A DNA stretch of 64,000 bases from contig NZ_JANQJQ010000030.1 of assembly GCF_028281565.1 (NCBI RefSeq), positions 186,001-250,000 of the forward strand, given 5' to 3'. Origin of the DNA: Seonamhaeicola sp. (GTDB lineage: Bacteria > Bacteroidota > Bacteroidia > Flavobacteriales > Flavobacteriaceae). Shown piece after piece: positions 24,669 through 34,261 of this stretch (position 1 is its first letter; every line of letters starts with the position of its first letter). The position numbers and the translations under genes were made by a program. The notes under the pieces are model-generated. The model was not told the DNA's origin. It saw only the letters and a program-made list of their open reading frames with translations, and did not search any database.

Positions 24669-25919
24669 ATGGATTCTGTAAAACATATATTATACGATTA
24701 TTTAATAGCCCAGGGTATAGCTGAAAATACCGCCAAGTACTTGAACATGCTGGCGCTTTTACTGGCCTTGCTGATCGTTGTTTTTTTAGTTGATTTTTTA
24801 ATCAGAAAGATCTTATTGCAAATGTTTACCCGGTTTGCAAAAGCGTCCAAATCCAATTTTGATGACCTGCTGGTTGCCAATAAAGTCCCCAGAAACATAG
24901 CGCATATTATCCCGCTTTTAATAGCCATAGAATTTGTCCCCGATATATTTTCAGATTTTCCTGATGTTGAAATTATGATCGAAAAGGGATTAAAAGTATT
25001 CGCTATCATTTTAACGCTTTGGATCGTTAGAAGTTTACTCCATACGGTAAAGGATTTTTTAAAGACCTTACCGAGTTTAAGGGACAAACCGGTTGAAAGC
25101 TATATCCAGGTTTTCATGATATTTGCATGGATAGCGGGCCTCATGTCTGCCATTGCTGTGGTCACCGGGATCCCGTTCTTAACATTCCTGACTGGATTAG
25201 GAGCAGCTTCGGCCGTTATTATATTAGTGTTTAGGGATACTATTTTAGGCTTTGTAGCCAGTATCCAGGTGTCTATAAACGATATGGTGCGTATCGGGGA
25301 TTGGGTTACTTTTGAAAAATTCGGTGCCGACGGGGATGTGATTGAAATAACATTGGCTACAGTAAAGGTCCAGAACTGGGATAAAACCATTACCACCATT
25401 CCAACCTATGCTTTGATTTCGGAATCATTTAAAAACTGGCGCGGGATGACCAGTTCCGGCGGACGAAGAATTAAACGTTCCCTTAGTATTAAAATGGAAA
25501 GCATTAAATATTTAACGCCGGAAGCTGTAGAAAAGTTAAAAGGCATCCATTTGATTGAATCTTATTTAAATGAGCGTCAAAAGGTTATAGAAACCTATAA
25601 TACCGATAATAATATAGATAAGTCCTTAGCATTAAACGGCCGGAATCTGACCAATGTTGGCGTGTTTAGAAAGTATGTACAGGAATATATTCAAAGACAT
25701 TCTGCCATAAACAAGGATATGACCATTATGGTACGCCAGTTGGCACCGTCGTCACAAGGCTTGCCTATTGAGATCTACGCCTTTAGCAGTGACAAACGCT
25801 GGGAAAACTACGAATATATTATGGCTGATATTTTTGACCATGTTATTGCCGCTACATCTTATTTTGATTTGGAAGTGTTTGAATTACCCAGTGGTAGCGG
25901 GTTTACGGTTGAGCATTAG
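24669..25919 (+). CDS. MscS-family mechanosensitive channel
   Basis: The 416-residue protein has about five transmembrane segments in the first 210 residues. The pore helix region (Gly-Leu-Gly-Ala-Ala-Ser-Ala then Phe-Arg-Asp-Thr-Ile-Leu-Gly-Phe-Val-Ala-Ser-Ile) is followed by the beta domain with Val-Arg-Ile-Gly-Asp-Trp-Val and a soluble C-terminal part. It would release solutes when membrane tension rises under osmotic down-shock. The gene directly follows the DUF3817 gene. No ligand-binding add-on domain is seen. Confidence 0.93.
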   Translation: MDSVKHILYDYLIAQGIAENTAKYLNMLALLLALLIVVFLVDFLIRKILLQMFTRFAKASKSNFDDLLVANKVPRNIAHIIPLLIAIEFVPDIFSDFPDVEIMIEKGLKVFAIILTLWIVRSLLHTVKDFLKTLPSLRDKPVESYIQVFMIFAWIAGLMSAIAVVTGIPFLTFLTGLGAASAVIILVFRDTILGFVASIQVSINDMVRIGDWVTFEKFGADGDVIEITLATVKVQNWDKTITTIPTYALISESFKNWRGMTSSGGRRIKRSLSIKMESIKYLTPEAVEKLKGIHLIESYLNERQKVIETYNTDNNIDKSLALNGRNLTNVGVFRKYVQEYIQRHSAINKDMTIMVRQLAPSSQGLPIEIYAFSSDKRWENYEYIMADIFDHVIAATSYFDLEVFELPSGSGFTVEH

Positions 25920-25952
25920 CTTGTCATTATAAAGTAAGCATGTATTTTTTTT

Positions 25953-26093
25953 GCTCTCCTCTTAATTTAAGAGGAGAATGAATTTCAGTTTCAAAAAGAA
26001 ACTGGAAGAAAGAGGAGTTTTATAACCCTCCGAATCCCGATAATAATCGGGATCCACCTCCCTTTTTAAAAGGGAGGAGCTATAACTTTACTT
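25953..26093. repeat. Multi-hairpin element, copy A
   Basis: Contains in order CTCCTCTTAATTTAAGAGGAG, a TTTCAGTTTC/GAAACTGGAA hairpin, TCCCGATAATAATCGGGA and CCTCCCTTTTTAAAAGGGAGG. Copies B (27103-27163) and C (29041-29153) share the last two or three hairpins. It has no coding potential and lies in the gap after the MscS gene. Confidence 0.75.
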
Positions 26094-26229
26094 TTTTTTT
26101 GCTTGATAGTTCCCTACTTCGATATAGAAATATTTGATTTTATGGTAACCTTAATTTTTTATAAAGCAGCTAATCAAAGATAAAATATTCCACTTATCGA
26201 TATAATTTTATTTAACACGAAAAATACTA

Positions 26230-26237
26230 TATATTTG
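26230..26237 (+). promoter_or_regulatory. Candidate -7 box TATATTTG
   Basis: Matches TAnnTTTG. It lies 66 bases before the ATG at 26304, so the leader would be roughly 60 nt. The -33 element is weak. Confidence 0.4.
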
Positions 26238-26303
26238 AGTACTTCCCTCAAGTAAGTGCCTGTAAATAAGGCACTAAGTTTTCACGATAAATAATATGTT
26301 GTT

Positions 26304-27092
26304 ATGAAATATTTATGTTTTATAATTGTGTTAGTATCCATGTGCTTTCCATTAAATGCACAAAACACAGCATTCGTTTTTAACAAGGAGTTAAACAATC
26401 TAATAGCCTTAAAAGAAGGGGGATCGCCTTATGTTTATGAGGTATCGTCAGATAGCCATACCACAACTATAAAAAAGCCTTCAACAAAAAGAATATCGGG
26501 GTTTTACAAAAAGGCTTTGGCATATGCTGATAAAGCTAAGAAAGACAGTGAAAAGATTGCTCAATTAAAAAGAGAGTCAAAGTACACGCCTCAAATAGCA
26601 AAGGAACTTAATGAGGCCGAAGTAAAAAATCGTTTAAGAGCTGCTAAAAGAGTCTTAAAAAACACCAGGAAATACGAAATAGTACCAAGTAAAATTATAG
26701 TTGAAAAACATGAAGACTTAAGAATGCGACGAAGCATTTTTAAGCCACAGAATATAGTGGTTGGAAAATTTAAATATTTGGGATCCTATTATGTCTCTAA
26801 AGGGTTTGACGGTTACAGTGAACGAAGTTTAATTTCGGTTGCTGATGCCAAAAAAGATAAATTAACAAAGGAACATTTTCTTTTAGACAATGTATTTCAC
26901 GTAATTCAAAATGTCAGAACAAATGATATATATATGGTCCACCCTGATTTTTTGGAAAACTACCCAATTAATAAAGTGGCCTCCCAAAATAAATATAAAG
27001 GAAAAATAAGCTTATCCAACGCCTATACTAATGAGATTGATAAAAAGTTAGATAAATTAATTATAGAGTATAATAAAAGCCGATTAAATTAA
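26304..27092 (+). CDS. Exported protein of unknown function
   Basis: The 262-residue protein has a signal peptide (about 1-19, ending Leu-Asn-Ala-Gln-Asn). The region 65-125 is Lys/Glu/Ala-rich and helical; the rest is mixed alpha/beta without cysteines or catalytic motifs that I can name. It stands alone between two copies of the multi-hairpin element. A -7 box TATATTTG lies upstream. No family recognised. Confidence 0.7.
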   Translation: MKYLCFIIVLVSMCFPLNAQNTAFVFNKELNNLIALKEGGSPYVYEVSSDSHTTTIKKPSTKRISGFYKKALAYADKAKKDSEKIAQLKRESKYTPQIAKELNEAEVKNRLRAAKRVLKNTRKYEIVPSKIIVEKHEDLRMRRSIFKPQNIVVGKFKYLGSYYVSKGFDGYSERSLISVADAKKDKLTKEHFLLDNVFHVIQNVRTNDIYMVHPDFLENYPINKVASQNKYKGKISLSNAYTNEIDKKLDKLIIEYNKSRLN

Positions 27093-27102
27093 AACCGGAA
27101 GC

Positions 27103-27163
27103 TAACCCTCCGAATCCCGATTATTATCGGGATTCACCTCCCTTTAGAAAAAGGGAGGAGTTA
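27103..27163. repeat. Multi-hairpin element, copy B (short)
   Basis: Holds CTAACCCTCCGAATCCCGA, TTATTATCGGGATTCACCTC and CCTTTAGAAAAAGGGAGGAG, the right half of copy A. It lies between converging genes and may act as a bidirectional terminator. Confidence 0.75.
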
Positions 27164-27185
27164 CTAAAAATAGGAGTGCAAGGCT

Positions 27186-28808
27186 TTATTCAATGACCAG
27201 TTTAGTTGCCTTTTGGTCATTAACCTGCAGTAAATAAATACCGGATTTATAATTTTTAAGCTCAATATCCGTACTGCTCAGGCCATTAAAACTTTGATCT
27301 AATAATTGCTGACCCTGCAACGTGTAAAGCCGTATTCTGTTAATGCTATTAGCGCTAACCCTCAGGTTTTGTATGGAAGGGTCAAGCGGATTAGGACTAA
27401 CAGATGTTTCTAACCCTGAAATATCATCGGTAGATAAGGAGCTTCCTAAATTACTGCTCAAGGCAATGACCAGGGTTGTTCCTTTATTAAAATCGATAGA
27501 ATTACCGGCAGCATCTATTTGATTAGAATCATTGGTCGCATTGGGTGCCATAAAAGACATGAATAAATATTTGTAATCCGGTGTAAAGGTTATACCTGTT
27601 GGTTCGGCATCATGTGGCGTAATTCCAAATAATTCCACATCCGGGCTGGCCTGTGTATGCCCGCTTTTAACTACCCAAATATAAAACTGTTTACTTCCGG
27701 AATTATCATCCTGAAGTACCCAAAGATTGCCATCGCCATCAAATGCCAAATTATCATTGCCGCCTCCCCAGGCAACAGAGGTCGTGCTGGAGCCATCATT
27801 GATATCATAACTCATACCGCCTACAAAGGTTTCCATAGTGACCGTAGAAGCCCCTGTTTCTAATGGGTCTGAATCAGTAAACCGGTAAACTCTTTCGTCC
27901 GGACTTCCTTTTACGGCAAAGTATATCCAACCACCAGGTCCAATTTCGACATCCTCTATTCCCTCAAATTCAGTGGCCCCTGCCGCAAGACTTAAGGCAT
28001 TAGTATTGTTTTGATGCGCAGGTAATTGATGTGTAGGATCTGAACTATCATTAATAAGGATCCAGGAACCCGTTCCGCTTTTCGAACCTGAGAATACATA
28101 CAAATCTCCTGCACTTAAATCCTGAGCACTGCTAGCGACAAACTTGTATAAAAAGCCATGTCCGACGGTGTCATCTGCACCTTGATAAACGGTTCGGTCA
28201 TTAGAATGAATAGCTACATTTTCATGTTTAAAATTGCCCATGGCCCAATGTTTTCCTAAAACGGTTTTAGTAGCCGGGTTTATCTCAATATTCCAGCCAA
28301 CATCATTATAACCATCAAAATTAAAATCGATTAATCCCGTGCCCAATTCATTAAAAGCAACTTCTTCACAAGAAATTACTGTTCCCCAGGATGTAACAGT
28401 TCCCGAACAGTTAGCAGCAGTACCGCCAAAAGCAGCAAAATTTAAATCTTCAGAAGCGGTTGTTTCCCATAATTTGGTAGTGGCATTAAAGTTTATATCT
28501 AAAATTTGTACACCACCACCTCCATCAGTTAGCGGACTACCTTCAGAATTGACGCTTAAGTAACCATTAGTGCTACTGCCTCCAATAGGGACATAAGCTG
28601 TAAAATCCGGTTTTACTTTAAAAGTTCCTCCTTCGGTTAAAGCGTCACCGGTTTCGATAATTTTTTGAAACTTATGAGAAGACGGAATTACAAATTGGTC
28701 GGTTTGTGAAGCAGGGGTCACAGATGTAAAATCTCCAATGTTTTGTCCTTGAGAGATCATTGAAAAGCAGCAGATAAGGGACAGTAAAGTAATTTTTGAT
28801 AGTTTCAT
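27186..28808 (-). CDS. PhoX-like (DUF839) secreted protein with type IX sorting tail
   Basis: The 540-residue protein has a signal peptide (1-21), a PhoX/DUF839-like beta-propeller region (about 50-450) with Glu-Asp-Val-Glu-Ile-Gly-Pro-Gly-Gly-Trp and Glu-Pro-Thr-Gly-Ile-Thr-Phe-Thr-Pro-Asp motifs, and a C-terminal sorting domain (about 465-540) with Ser-Pro-Asn-Pro and Gly-Ile-Tyr-Leu-Leu-Gln-Val typical of type IX secretion cargo. PhoX enzymes are Ca/Fe-dependent phosphomonoesterases; phosphatase activity is possible but not shown. The product should end up on or outside the outer membrane. Confidence 0.85.
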   Translation of the reverse strand: MKLSKITLLSLICCFSMISQGQNIGDFTSVTPASQTDQFVIPSSHKFQKIIETGDALTEGGTFKVKPDFTAYVPIGGSSTNGYLSVNSEGSPLTDGGGGVQILDINFNATTKLWETTASEDLNFAAFGGTAANCSGTVTSWGTVISCEEVAFNELGTGLIDFNFDGYNDVGWNIEINPATKTVLGKHWAMGNFKHENVAIHSNDRTVYQGADDTVGHGFLYKFVASSAQDLSAGDLYVFSGSKSGTGSWILINDSSDPTHQLPAHQNNTNALSLAAGATEFEGIEDVEIGPGGWIYFAVKGSPDERVYRFTDSDPLETGASTVTMETFVGGMSYDINDGSSTTSVAWGGGNDNLAFDGDGNLWVLQDDNSGSKQFYIWVVKSGHTQASPDVELFGITPHDAEPTGITFTPDYKYLFMSFMAPNATNDSNQIDAAGNSIDFNKGTTLVIALSSNLGSSLSTDDISGLETSVSPNPLDPSIQNLRVSANSINRIRLYTLQGQQLLDQSFNGLSSTDIELKNYKSGIYLLQVNDQKATKLVIE

Positions 28809-28971
28809 AATGCCTATTTTTAAATTGATACTGTCTTAGGGAGTGCTATAATCTATCCTCTATAAAGTTAGTAAATCATTTTTAAATTTCATATTACTCT
28901 AAACCATTAAACAAAAAAAAACTCGTCTGGTTTTAAAACCTGACAGGTCTAATAAAATATTATTTACATTT

Positions 28972-29040
28972 TTTAGATATTACTGCTAACCAGTCTCCTA
29001 CTTTACTGGTACCATAATCTTTTCCACCATCCAAAGGAAC
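28972..29040 (-). pseudogene. Relic of a leuB 3' end
   Basis: The minus strand reads Asp-Gly-Gly-Lys-Asp-Tyr-Gly-Thr-Ser-Lys-Val-Gly-Asp-Trp-Leu-Ala, nearly the same as the last residues of the intact leuB. By eye about 60 of 69 bases match 29323-29390. The relic starts exactly where multi-hairpin copy C ends its homology, so it is cut off on its 5' side. One base is missing near the stop compared with leuB. It may be the remains of a duplicated leuB. Confidence 0.7.
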
Positions 29041-29153
29041 ATGAATTTCAGTTTTCAAAAGAAACTGGAAGAAAGCCAAGATTTTTATCTATTAACCCTC
29101 CGAATCCCGATAATAATCGGGATCCACCTCCCTTTAAAAAAAGGGAGGAGCTA
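29041..29153. repeat. Multi-hairpin element, copy C
   Basis: Shares ATGAATTTCAGTTT, GAAACTGGAAGAAAG, the TCCCGATAATAATCGGGA hairpin and the CCTCCCTTT...AAAGGGAGGAGCTAT hairpin with copy A. It abuts the leuB relic. Confidence 0.75.
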
Positions 29154-29259
29154 TTATTTTGTTTTTCCTTACTATGCTTGATTTATATTATTAAAATACT
29201 CACAATAAACGGAATGCTATGAGATGCTTCACTTCACTTTGTTCGTTCAGAATGACAAC

Positions 29260-29295
29260 AAAAAAAAGACCTATCAATTTTGACAGGCCTTTTTC
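29260..29295 (-). terminator. Terminator of the leu operon
   Basis: On the minus strand AGGCCTGTCA, a short loop and TGATAGGTCT form a stem followed by eight Ts. It lies 28 bases beyond the leuB stop codon. Confidence 0.75.
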
Positions 29296-29322
29296 AGTTT
29301 TAGTTAGTTATATATAGTTAAT

Positions 29323-30378
29323 TTAGATATTAGCTGCTAACCAGTCTCCTACTTCGCTTGTACCATAAGCTTTTCCGCCATCCGAAAGATCTTCGGTAAC
29401 CATACCTTCATCTAACGCTTTGTTTACGGCCTCTCTTATGACTTTACCTTCTTCGGCTAAACCGAAGTTCTCAAACATCATAGCAGCCGATAACACGGTC
29501 GCCATTGGGTTGGCTATATTCTTTCCTGCTGCCTGCGGATAGGACCCGTGAATAGGCTCAAATAAGCCGATTTCAGACCCTAAAGAAGCTGATGGCATTA
29601 ATCCCATAGATCCTGAAATTACAGAGGCTTCATCGGTTAATATATCACCAAATAAGTTTTCAGTGATCAAAACATCGTAATCCGACGGCCATTGTACCAA
29701 ACGCATGGCAACGGCATCCACAAATTCATAAGAAACTGTTACTTCAGGGTATTCAGCTTCCAGCCCTTGAACCGTTTCTCTCCATAAACGCGAGGTTTCC
29801 AATACATTGGCTTTATCCACACAGCATAAACGTTTTGAACGTTGCATGGCTAATTCAAACCCTTTACGTGCCAAACGTGTTACTTCTTCTTTAGTGTACA
29901 CACAGTTATCATAAGCTGTATTTCTATCGTCTCTTCTCCCCTTTTCCCCAAAATAAATACCTCCGGTCAACTCACGTAAGAACACTAAGTCGGTCCCTTC
30001 TATACGTTCTTTCTTTAAAGGTGATTTGTCTAACAAAGAAGGAAATACAAAAGTAGGGCGTACATTTGCAAATAAGCCTAATGCCTTACGCATCTTTAAT
30101 AAGCCTTGCTCCGGACGTACAGGTGCTGACGGATCATTATCATATTTAGGATCACCGATGGCACCAAACAATACGGCATCAGATGATTTACAGATGTCAT
30201 GGGTTTCATCAGGATAAGGCTCCCCAACAGCATCGATAGCCGTTGCTCCGGTTAGTGCCGGTTTCCATGTGATCTCATGGCCAAATTTCTCAGCTACCGC
30301 ATCACTTACTTTTACAGCCTGGTCTATAACTTCAGGTCCTATACCGTCTCCGGCTAAAAGCGCTATGTTTAATTTCAT
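29323..30378 (-). CDS. leuB: 3-isopropylmalate dehydrogenase
   Basis: The 351-residue enzyme oxidises and decarboxylates 3-isopropylmalate to 2-oxoisocaproate, with NAD as cofactor, in leucine synthesis. It has Gly-Asp-Gly-Ile-Gly-Pro-Glu-Val at residues 10-17, the Arg-x-x-Lys-x-Leu-Gly-Leu-Phe-Ala-Asn substrate motif, Arg-Glu-Leu-Thr-Gly-Gly-Ile-Tyr-Phe-Gly near 138, and the Glu-Asn-Leu-Phe-Gly-Asp-Ile-Leu-Thr-Asp metal motif near 240. Length is normal. It is last in leuC-leuD-leuA-leuB, 10 bases after leuA, and ends before a terminator. Confidence 0.97.
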   Translation of the reverse strand: MKLNIALLAGDGIGPEVIDQAVKVSDAVAEKFGHEITWKPALTGATAIDAVGEPYPDETHDICKSSDAVLFGAIGDPKYDNDPSAPVRPEQGLLKMRKALGLFANVRPTFVFPSLLDKSPLKKERIEGTDLVFLRELTGGIYFGEKGRRDDRNTAYDNCVYTKEEVTRLARKGFELAMQRSKRLCCVDKANVLETSRLWRETVQGLEAEYPEVTVSYEFVDAVAMRLVQWPSDYDVLITENLFGDILTDEASVISGSMGLMPSASLGSEIGLFEPIHGSYPQAAGKNIANPMATVLSAAMMFENFGLAEEGKVIREAVNKALDEGMVTEDLSDGGKAYGTSEVGDWLAANI

Positions 30379-30388
30379 TTTATATTTC

Positions 30389-31906
30389 TTAATTATTAAT
30401 AATGTTTAGCATTTTTTCTGTGGCTTTGATAGCCGATACTGTTTGATCTGAATCCAGTCCCCTGGTTTTAAACTCGGTGTCCTTATTTTTCCAGGTGATT
30501 ATGGTTTCGCATAAAGCATCGGACCGACTTCCCGGCGGTATTCTTACAGCGTAATCGGTCAGATCGGGTAAAATCATTTTTTTTCTTTTGAAGATGTTTC
30601 GAATGGCATTCATAAACGCATCAAACTGCCCGTCGCCCTGGGCATTTTCTTCAAACGATTCACCTTCAATAGTAAGCGCCACCGTAGTGGATGGTTTTAG
30701 CCCTTTGGAATGCGTTAATACATAGGAATTGACCTTGATCTTTTCTTCATAGGATCCGCTATTCAGAACATCAGAGATGATATAGGGTAAATCCTCCCTG
30801 GTAACCACCTGTTTTCTATCACCCAATTCAATAATACGCTGAGTGACCTTCTTCAGGTCTTCATCATTTAGCTGAAGCCCTAATTCCTGTAAATTCTTTT
30901 GAATATTAGCCTTCCCGGAAGCTTTCCCTAAGGCATATTGCCTGGTTCTGCCAAAACGTTCCGGTAATAATTCACTGAAATACAGGTTCTTTTTATTATC
31001 TCCATCAGCATGAATACCAGCTGTTTGGGTAAACACATTAGCACCAATAACCGGTTTGTTAGCCGGGATCATAATCCCGGAAAACGTTTCAACCAATTTA
31101 CTGACTGTGTAAAGTACTTTTTCATTGACGCCAATTTCCACTTCCGGCATAAAATCATTGATCACGGCTATGGTACTGGCCATAGGCGCATTTCCGGCAC
31201 GTTCTCCCATACCGTTTACGGTAAGATGTAAGCCATCAGCACCTGCCTTCAAAGCTTCCATAGCATTGGAAACTCCTAAATCATAATCGTTATGGGCATG
31301 AAAATCGAAATGCAGATCCGGGTATTTTGATTTGATCTCTAAAACAAAATCATAAGATTCTTTAGGTGTTAGTACACCCAATGTATCCGGTAACATAATA
31401 CGCTTTACCGGTTGGGTTGCTAAGAACGCTAAAAACTCAAACACATAATCCTTAGAATTACGCATGCCATTACTCCAATCTTCCAAATACACATTAGTAG
31501 CGATACCGTGTTCTGCAGCTAAAGAAATGGCTTTTTCTATTTCTTTAAAGTGCTGATCAGGAGTCTTTTTAAGCTGGTGAGTTAAATGATTTAATGATCC
31601 CTTGGTAAGCAGGTTTTGAACCCTGGCTCCCGCTTTAACGATCCAATCAATCGAGGTGCCATTGTCTACAAACGACAGTACTTCAACGGCATTTAAATAG
31701 CCATATTCCCTGGCCCATTCGGTGATATCTTTCACTGCCTGGAACTCGCCTTCGGATACTCTGGCAGATGCAATTTCAATGCGATCTACCTTTAATTCTT
31801 CCAGTAAAAGCTTGGCAATGGTTAGTTTTTCAGAAGCAGAAAACGACACACTCGAGGTTTGTTCACCATCGCGTAATGTCGTATCCATGATTTCGATCTT
31901 CTTCAT
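30389..31906 (-). CDS. leuA: 2-isopropylmalate synthase / citramalate synthase family
   Basis: The 505-residue protein has the HMGL-like TIM barrel with Asp-Thr-Thr-Leu-Arg-Asp-Gly-Glu-Gln at residues 8-16, the metal-binding His-Ala-His-Asn-Asp-Tyr-Asp near 202 and Asn-Gly-Met-Gly-Glu-Arg-Ala-Gly-Asn near 231, and a C-terminal regulatory domain (about 380-500) as in feedback-controlled LeuA. It condenses acetyl-CoA with 2-oxoisovalerate (leucine) or pyruvate (isoleucine via citramalate); the motifs do not tell these apart for certain. Position between leuD and leuB favours leucine synthesis. Confidence 0.85.
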   Translation of the reverse strand: MKKIEIMDTTLRDGEQTSSVSFSASEKLTIAKLLLEELKVDRIEIASARVSEGEFQAVKDITEWAREYGYLNAVEVLSFVDNGTSIDWIVKAGARVQNLLTKGSLNHLTHQLKKTPDQHFKEIEKAISLAAEHGIATNVYLEDWSNGMRNSKDYVFEFLAFLATQPVKRIMLPDTLGVLTPKESYDFVLEIKSKYPDLHFDFHAHNDYDLGVSNAMEALKAGADGLHLTVNGMGERAGNAPMASTIAVINDFMPEVEIGVNEKVLYTVSKLVETFSGIMIPANKPVIGANVFTQTAGIHADGDNKKNLYFSELLPERFGRTRQYALGKASGKANIQKNLQELGLQLNDEDLKKVTQRIIELGDRKQVVTREDLPYIISDVLNSGSYEEKIKVNSYVLTHSKGLKPSTTVALTIEGESFEENAQGDGQFDAFMNAIRNIFKRKKMILPDLTDYAVRIPPGSRSDALCETIITWKNKDTEFKTRGLDSDQTVSAIKATEKMLNIINN

Positions 31907-31940
31907 TTAAAAATGAAAAGCTTATGTTGAATTATTTTAT

Positions 31941-32540
31941 TTAGAAAGGCCTGGTCTCAGCAAAATCACTAATCTCCTCCTTCATGTTTTGTAAATAGTC
32001 TATATCATCAAAACCATTCAGCATATTTCCTTTTTTATAACCGTTGATCTGGAATGATTCAGATTCACCGGTAGCTAATAAGGTTACTGTTTGATTTGGT
32101 AAGTCTACTTTTATTTCGGTTTTGGGATCAGCCTCAATAGCATCAAATAATTTCTGAGCAAACTCAGCCGACACCTGTACCGGCAACACACCAATATTCA
32201 AGCAGTTGTTTCTGAAGATATCTGCAAAGAATGACGAGATCACACAACGTAAACCAAAGTCATACACAGACCAGGCGGCATGTTCTCTTGAAGATCCTGA
32301 GCCAAAGTTCTTACCTCCTACTAATATTTTAGAGCCGGCATATTTAGCATCGTTCAAAGGAAAATCAGCAATAGGATTGCCTTCAGAATCATATCGCCAG
32401 TCACGGAAAAAATTATCTCCAAATCCTTTGCGCTCTGTCGCTTTCAGGAAACGTGCCGGAATGATTTGATCGGTATCCACATTCTCAATTGGTAACGGAT
32501 ACGCTGTACTGGTTAATACTTCAAATTTATCGTAAGCCAT
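31941..32540 (-). CDS. leuD: 3-isopropylmalate dehydratase small subunit
   Basis: The 199-residue protein has the swivel-domain features Asp-Thr-Asp-Gln-Ile-Ile-Pro-Ala-Arg-Phe-Leu near residue 22 and Asn-Phe-Gly-Ser-Gly-Ser-Ser-Arg-Glu-His-Ala near 78. With LeuC it isomerises 2-isopropylmalate to 3-isopropylmalate. Length is typical. It follows leuC by 83 bases and precedes leuA by 34. Confidence 0.97.
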   Translation of the reverse strand: MAYDKFEVLTSTAYPLPIENVDTDQIIPARFLKATERKGFGDNFFRDWRYDSEGNPIADFPLNDAKYAGSKILVGGKNFGSGSSREHAAWSVYDFGLRCVISSFFADIFRNNCLNIGVLPVQVSAEFAQKLFDAIEADPKTEIKVDLPNQTVTLLATGESESFQINGYKKGNMLNGFDDIDYLQNMKEEISDFAETRPF

Positions 32541-32623
32541 ATTATTTCGTATTCAATCTGCCAGTTATCAGTAGGCAGTGTTTATTGTTTATATAATTTC
32601 TTGGTTATTGTACTGCAAATCGT

Positions 32624-34036
32624 TTACTGTACACTACTAACTTCCAATATTGTTCTTGGATCCGTCACTACGCCAGCAATTGCTGTTGCTGCTGCCACTA
32701 ATGGCGAAGCTAACAAGGTTCTTGATCCCGGGCCCTGACGCCCCTCAAAATTACGGTTAGATGTTGATACGGCTAATTTACCGGCAGGAACTTTATCATC
32801 ATTCATTGCTAAACAGGCAGAACATCCGGGTTCTCTTAAGACAAAACCTGCTTCTTCAAGTATTTTATCTAAACCTTCCTCTTTAATCTGATCTACTACT
32901 TTATGTGAACCCGGTACTAACCAGGCCGTAATATTATCTGCTTTTTGATGCCCTTCAATAATGGAACAGAAAGCTCTGAAGTCTTCAATACGTCCATTTG
33001 TACAGGAGCCTAAGAATACATAGTCTACTTCTTTACCGATCATGGCATCTCCTTCGTTAAACTGCATGTATCCAAGCGACTTTCTATACGTTTCTACACC
33101 ACCTTCAACATCTTCGGCATTCGGGATAGATTGCGTCACTCCAATACCCATTCCCGGATTGGTTCCGTAAGTGATCATAGGCTCTATATCGGCTGCATCA
33201 TAAGTGAATTCCGCATCAAATTCGGCATCATCTTCAGTATATAAAGTTTGCCAGTATTCCATGGCTTTATCCCAATCAGCTCCTTTAGGTGTATGCTTGC
33301 GTCCTTTAATATAGTCAAAGGTTTTTTCGTCCGGTGCGATCATACCGCCACGGGCTCCCATTTCAATTGACAGGTTACATACGGTCATACGGCCTTCCAT
33401 AGACATGTCTTCGAAAACTTCTCCGGCATACTCTACAAAATATCCTGTAGCTCCCGAAGTGGTTTGCTGCGAAATGATATATAAAGCAACGTCTTTAGGC
33501 GTTACTCCAAAACCTAATTTGCCATTCACGTTGATACGCATCTTTTTTGGCTTTGGCTGCATAATGCACTGTGCAGACAATACCATTTCAACCTCAGAGG
33601 TACCAATACCAAAGGCAATAGCTCCAAATGCGCCATGCGTAGAGGTGTGTGAATCACCACAAACAATAGTAGAACCCGGTAATGTAATACCGTTTTCAGG
33701 GCCGACAATGTGTACAATACCATTGTTTCTGTGCCCTAATCCCCAGTGCGAAATACCGTATTCCGCAGCGTTATTAGCCAATGCTTCCAACTGGTTAGCA
33801 GATAATGGATCTGCTACCGGCAAATGCTGGTTCCAGGTGGGTGTGTTATGATCGGCAGTTGCAAATGTTTTTTCCGGATACATAACACCAATACCTCTAC
33901 TCTTTAATCCAACAAAAGCAACCGGACTGGTAACTTCATGGATAAAATGACGGTCTATAAAAAACACATCCGGTCCGTCTTCAATCTTTCTGACCACATG
34001 CGAATCCCATACTTTGTCAAATAATGTCTTGCTCAT
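32624..34036 (-). CDS. leuC: 3-isopropylmalate dehydratase large subunit
   Basis: The 470-residue aconitase-fold protein carries the three Fe-S cysteines in Gly-Ser-Cys-Thr-Asn-Gly-Arg near residue 348 and Glu-Pro-Gly-Cys-Ser-Ala-Cys near 410, plus Asp-Arg-His-Phe-Ile-His and [12 protein letters not shown] motifs. It binds a 4Fe-4S cluster and forms the isomerase with LeuD. It is first in the leu operon. I looked for a leucine-rich leader peptide in the 225 bases upstream and found none. Confidence 0.97.
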   Translation of the reverse strand: MSKTLFDKVWDSHVVRKIEDGPDVFFIDRHFIHEVTSPVAFVGLKSRGIGVMYPEKTFATADHNTPTWNQHLPVADPLSANQLEALANNAAEYGISHWGLGHRNNGIVHIVGPENGITLPGSTIVCGDSHTSTHGAFGAIAFGIGTSEVEMVLSAQCIMQPKPKKMRINVNGKLGFGVTPKDVALYIISQQTTSGATGYFVEYAGEVFEDMSMEGRMTVCNLSIEMGARGGMIAPDEKTFDYIKGRKHTPKGADWDKAMEYWQTLYTEDDAEFDAEFTYDAADIEPMITYGTNPGMGIGVTQSIPNAEDVEGGVETYRKSLGYMQFNEGDAMIGKEVDYVFLGSCTNGRIEDFRAFCSIIEGHQKADNITAWLVPGSHKVVDQIKEEGLDKILEEAGFVLREPGCSACLAMNDDKVPAGKLAVSTSNRNFEGRQGPGSRTLLASPLVAAATAIAGVVTDPRTILEVSSVQ

Positions 34037-34261
34037 AAAATATCTTTATTAATTGTATAAAATCTGCTTTACGCTAAATAAAATCCAGCTTTTGGAGCTA
34101 TAAAGGTTGACAAAGTTAAAACATTAATGCAGTTTTTTAAAGCTTTGCCATGCTTTGTTATATACTTTTTATAAAATTGATAAAGGAGGTATTATAAAAT
34201 GAATTTTATTCAATATAATGCTAAAATCACTTATAATTTTTAAATGAAGAAAACAGAAAAC

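Larger units (their letters stand above)
28809..29322. other. Intergenic region with leuB relic and repeat element
   Basis: About 510 bases without an intact gene. It contains a short AAACCTGACAGGT repeat near 28937, the leuB 3' relic (28972-29040), multi-hairpin copy C (29041-29153), another short repeat near 29220 and the leuB terminator. Confidence 0.7.

Noticed and set aside
34037-34261. Leucine leader peptide and attenuator upstream of leuC
   Set aside because: No short frame with clustered Leu codons and no terminator hairpin is found in this gap.
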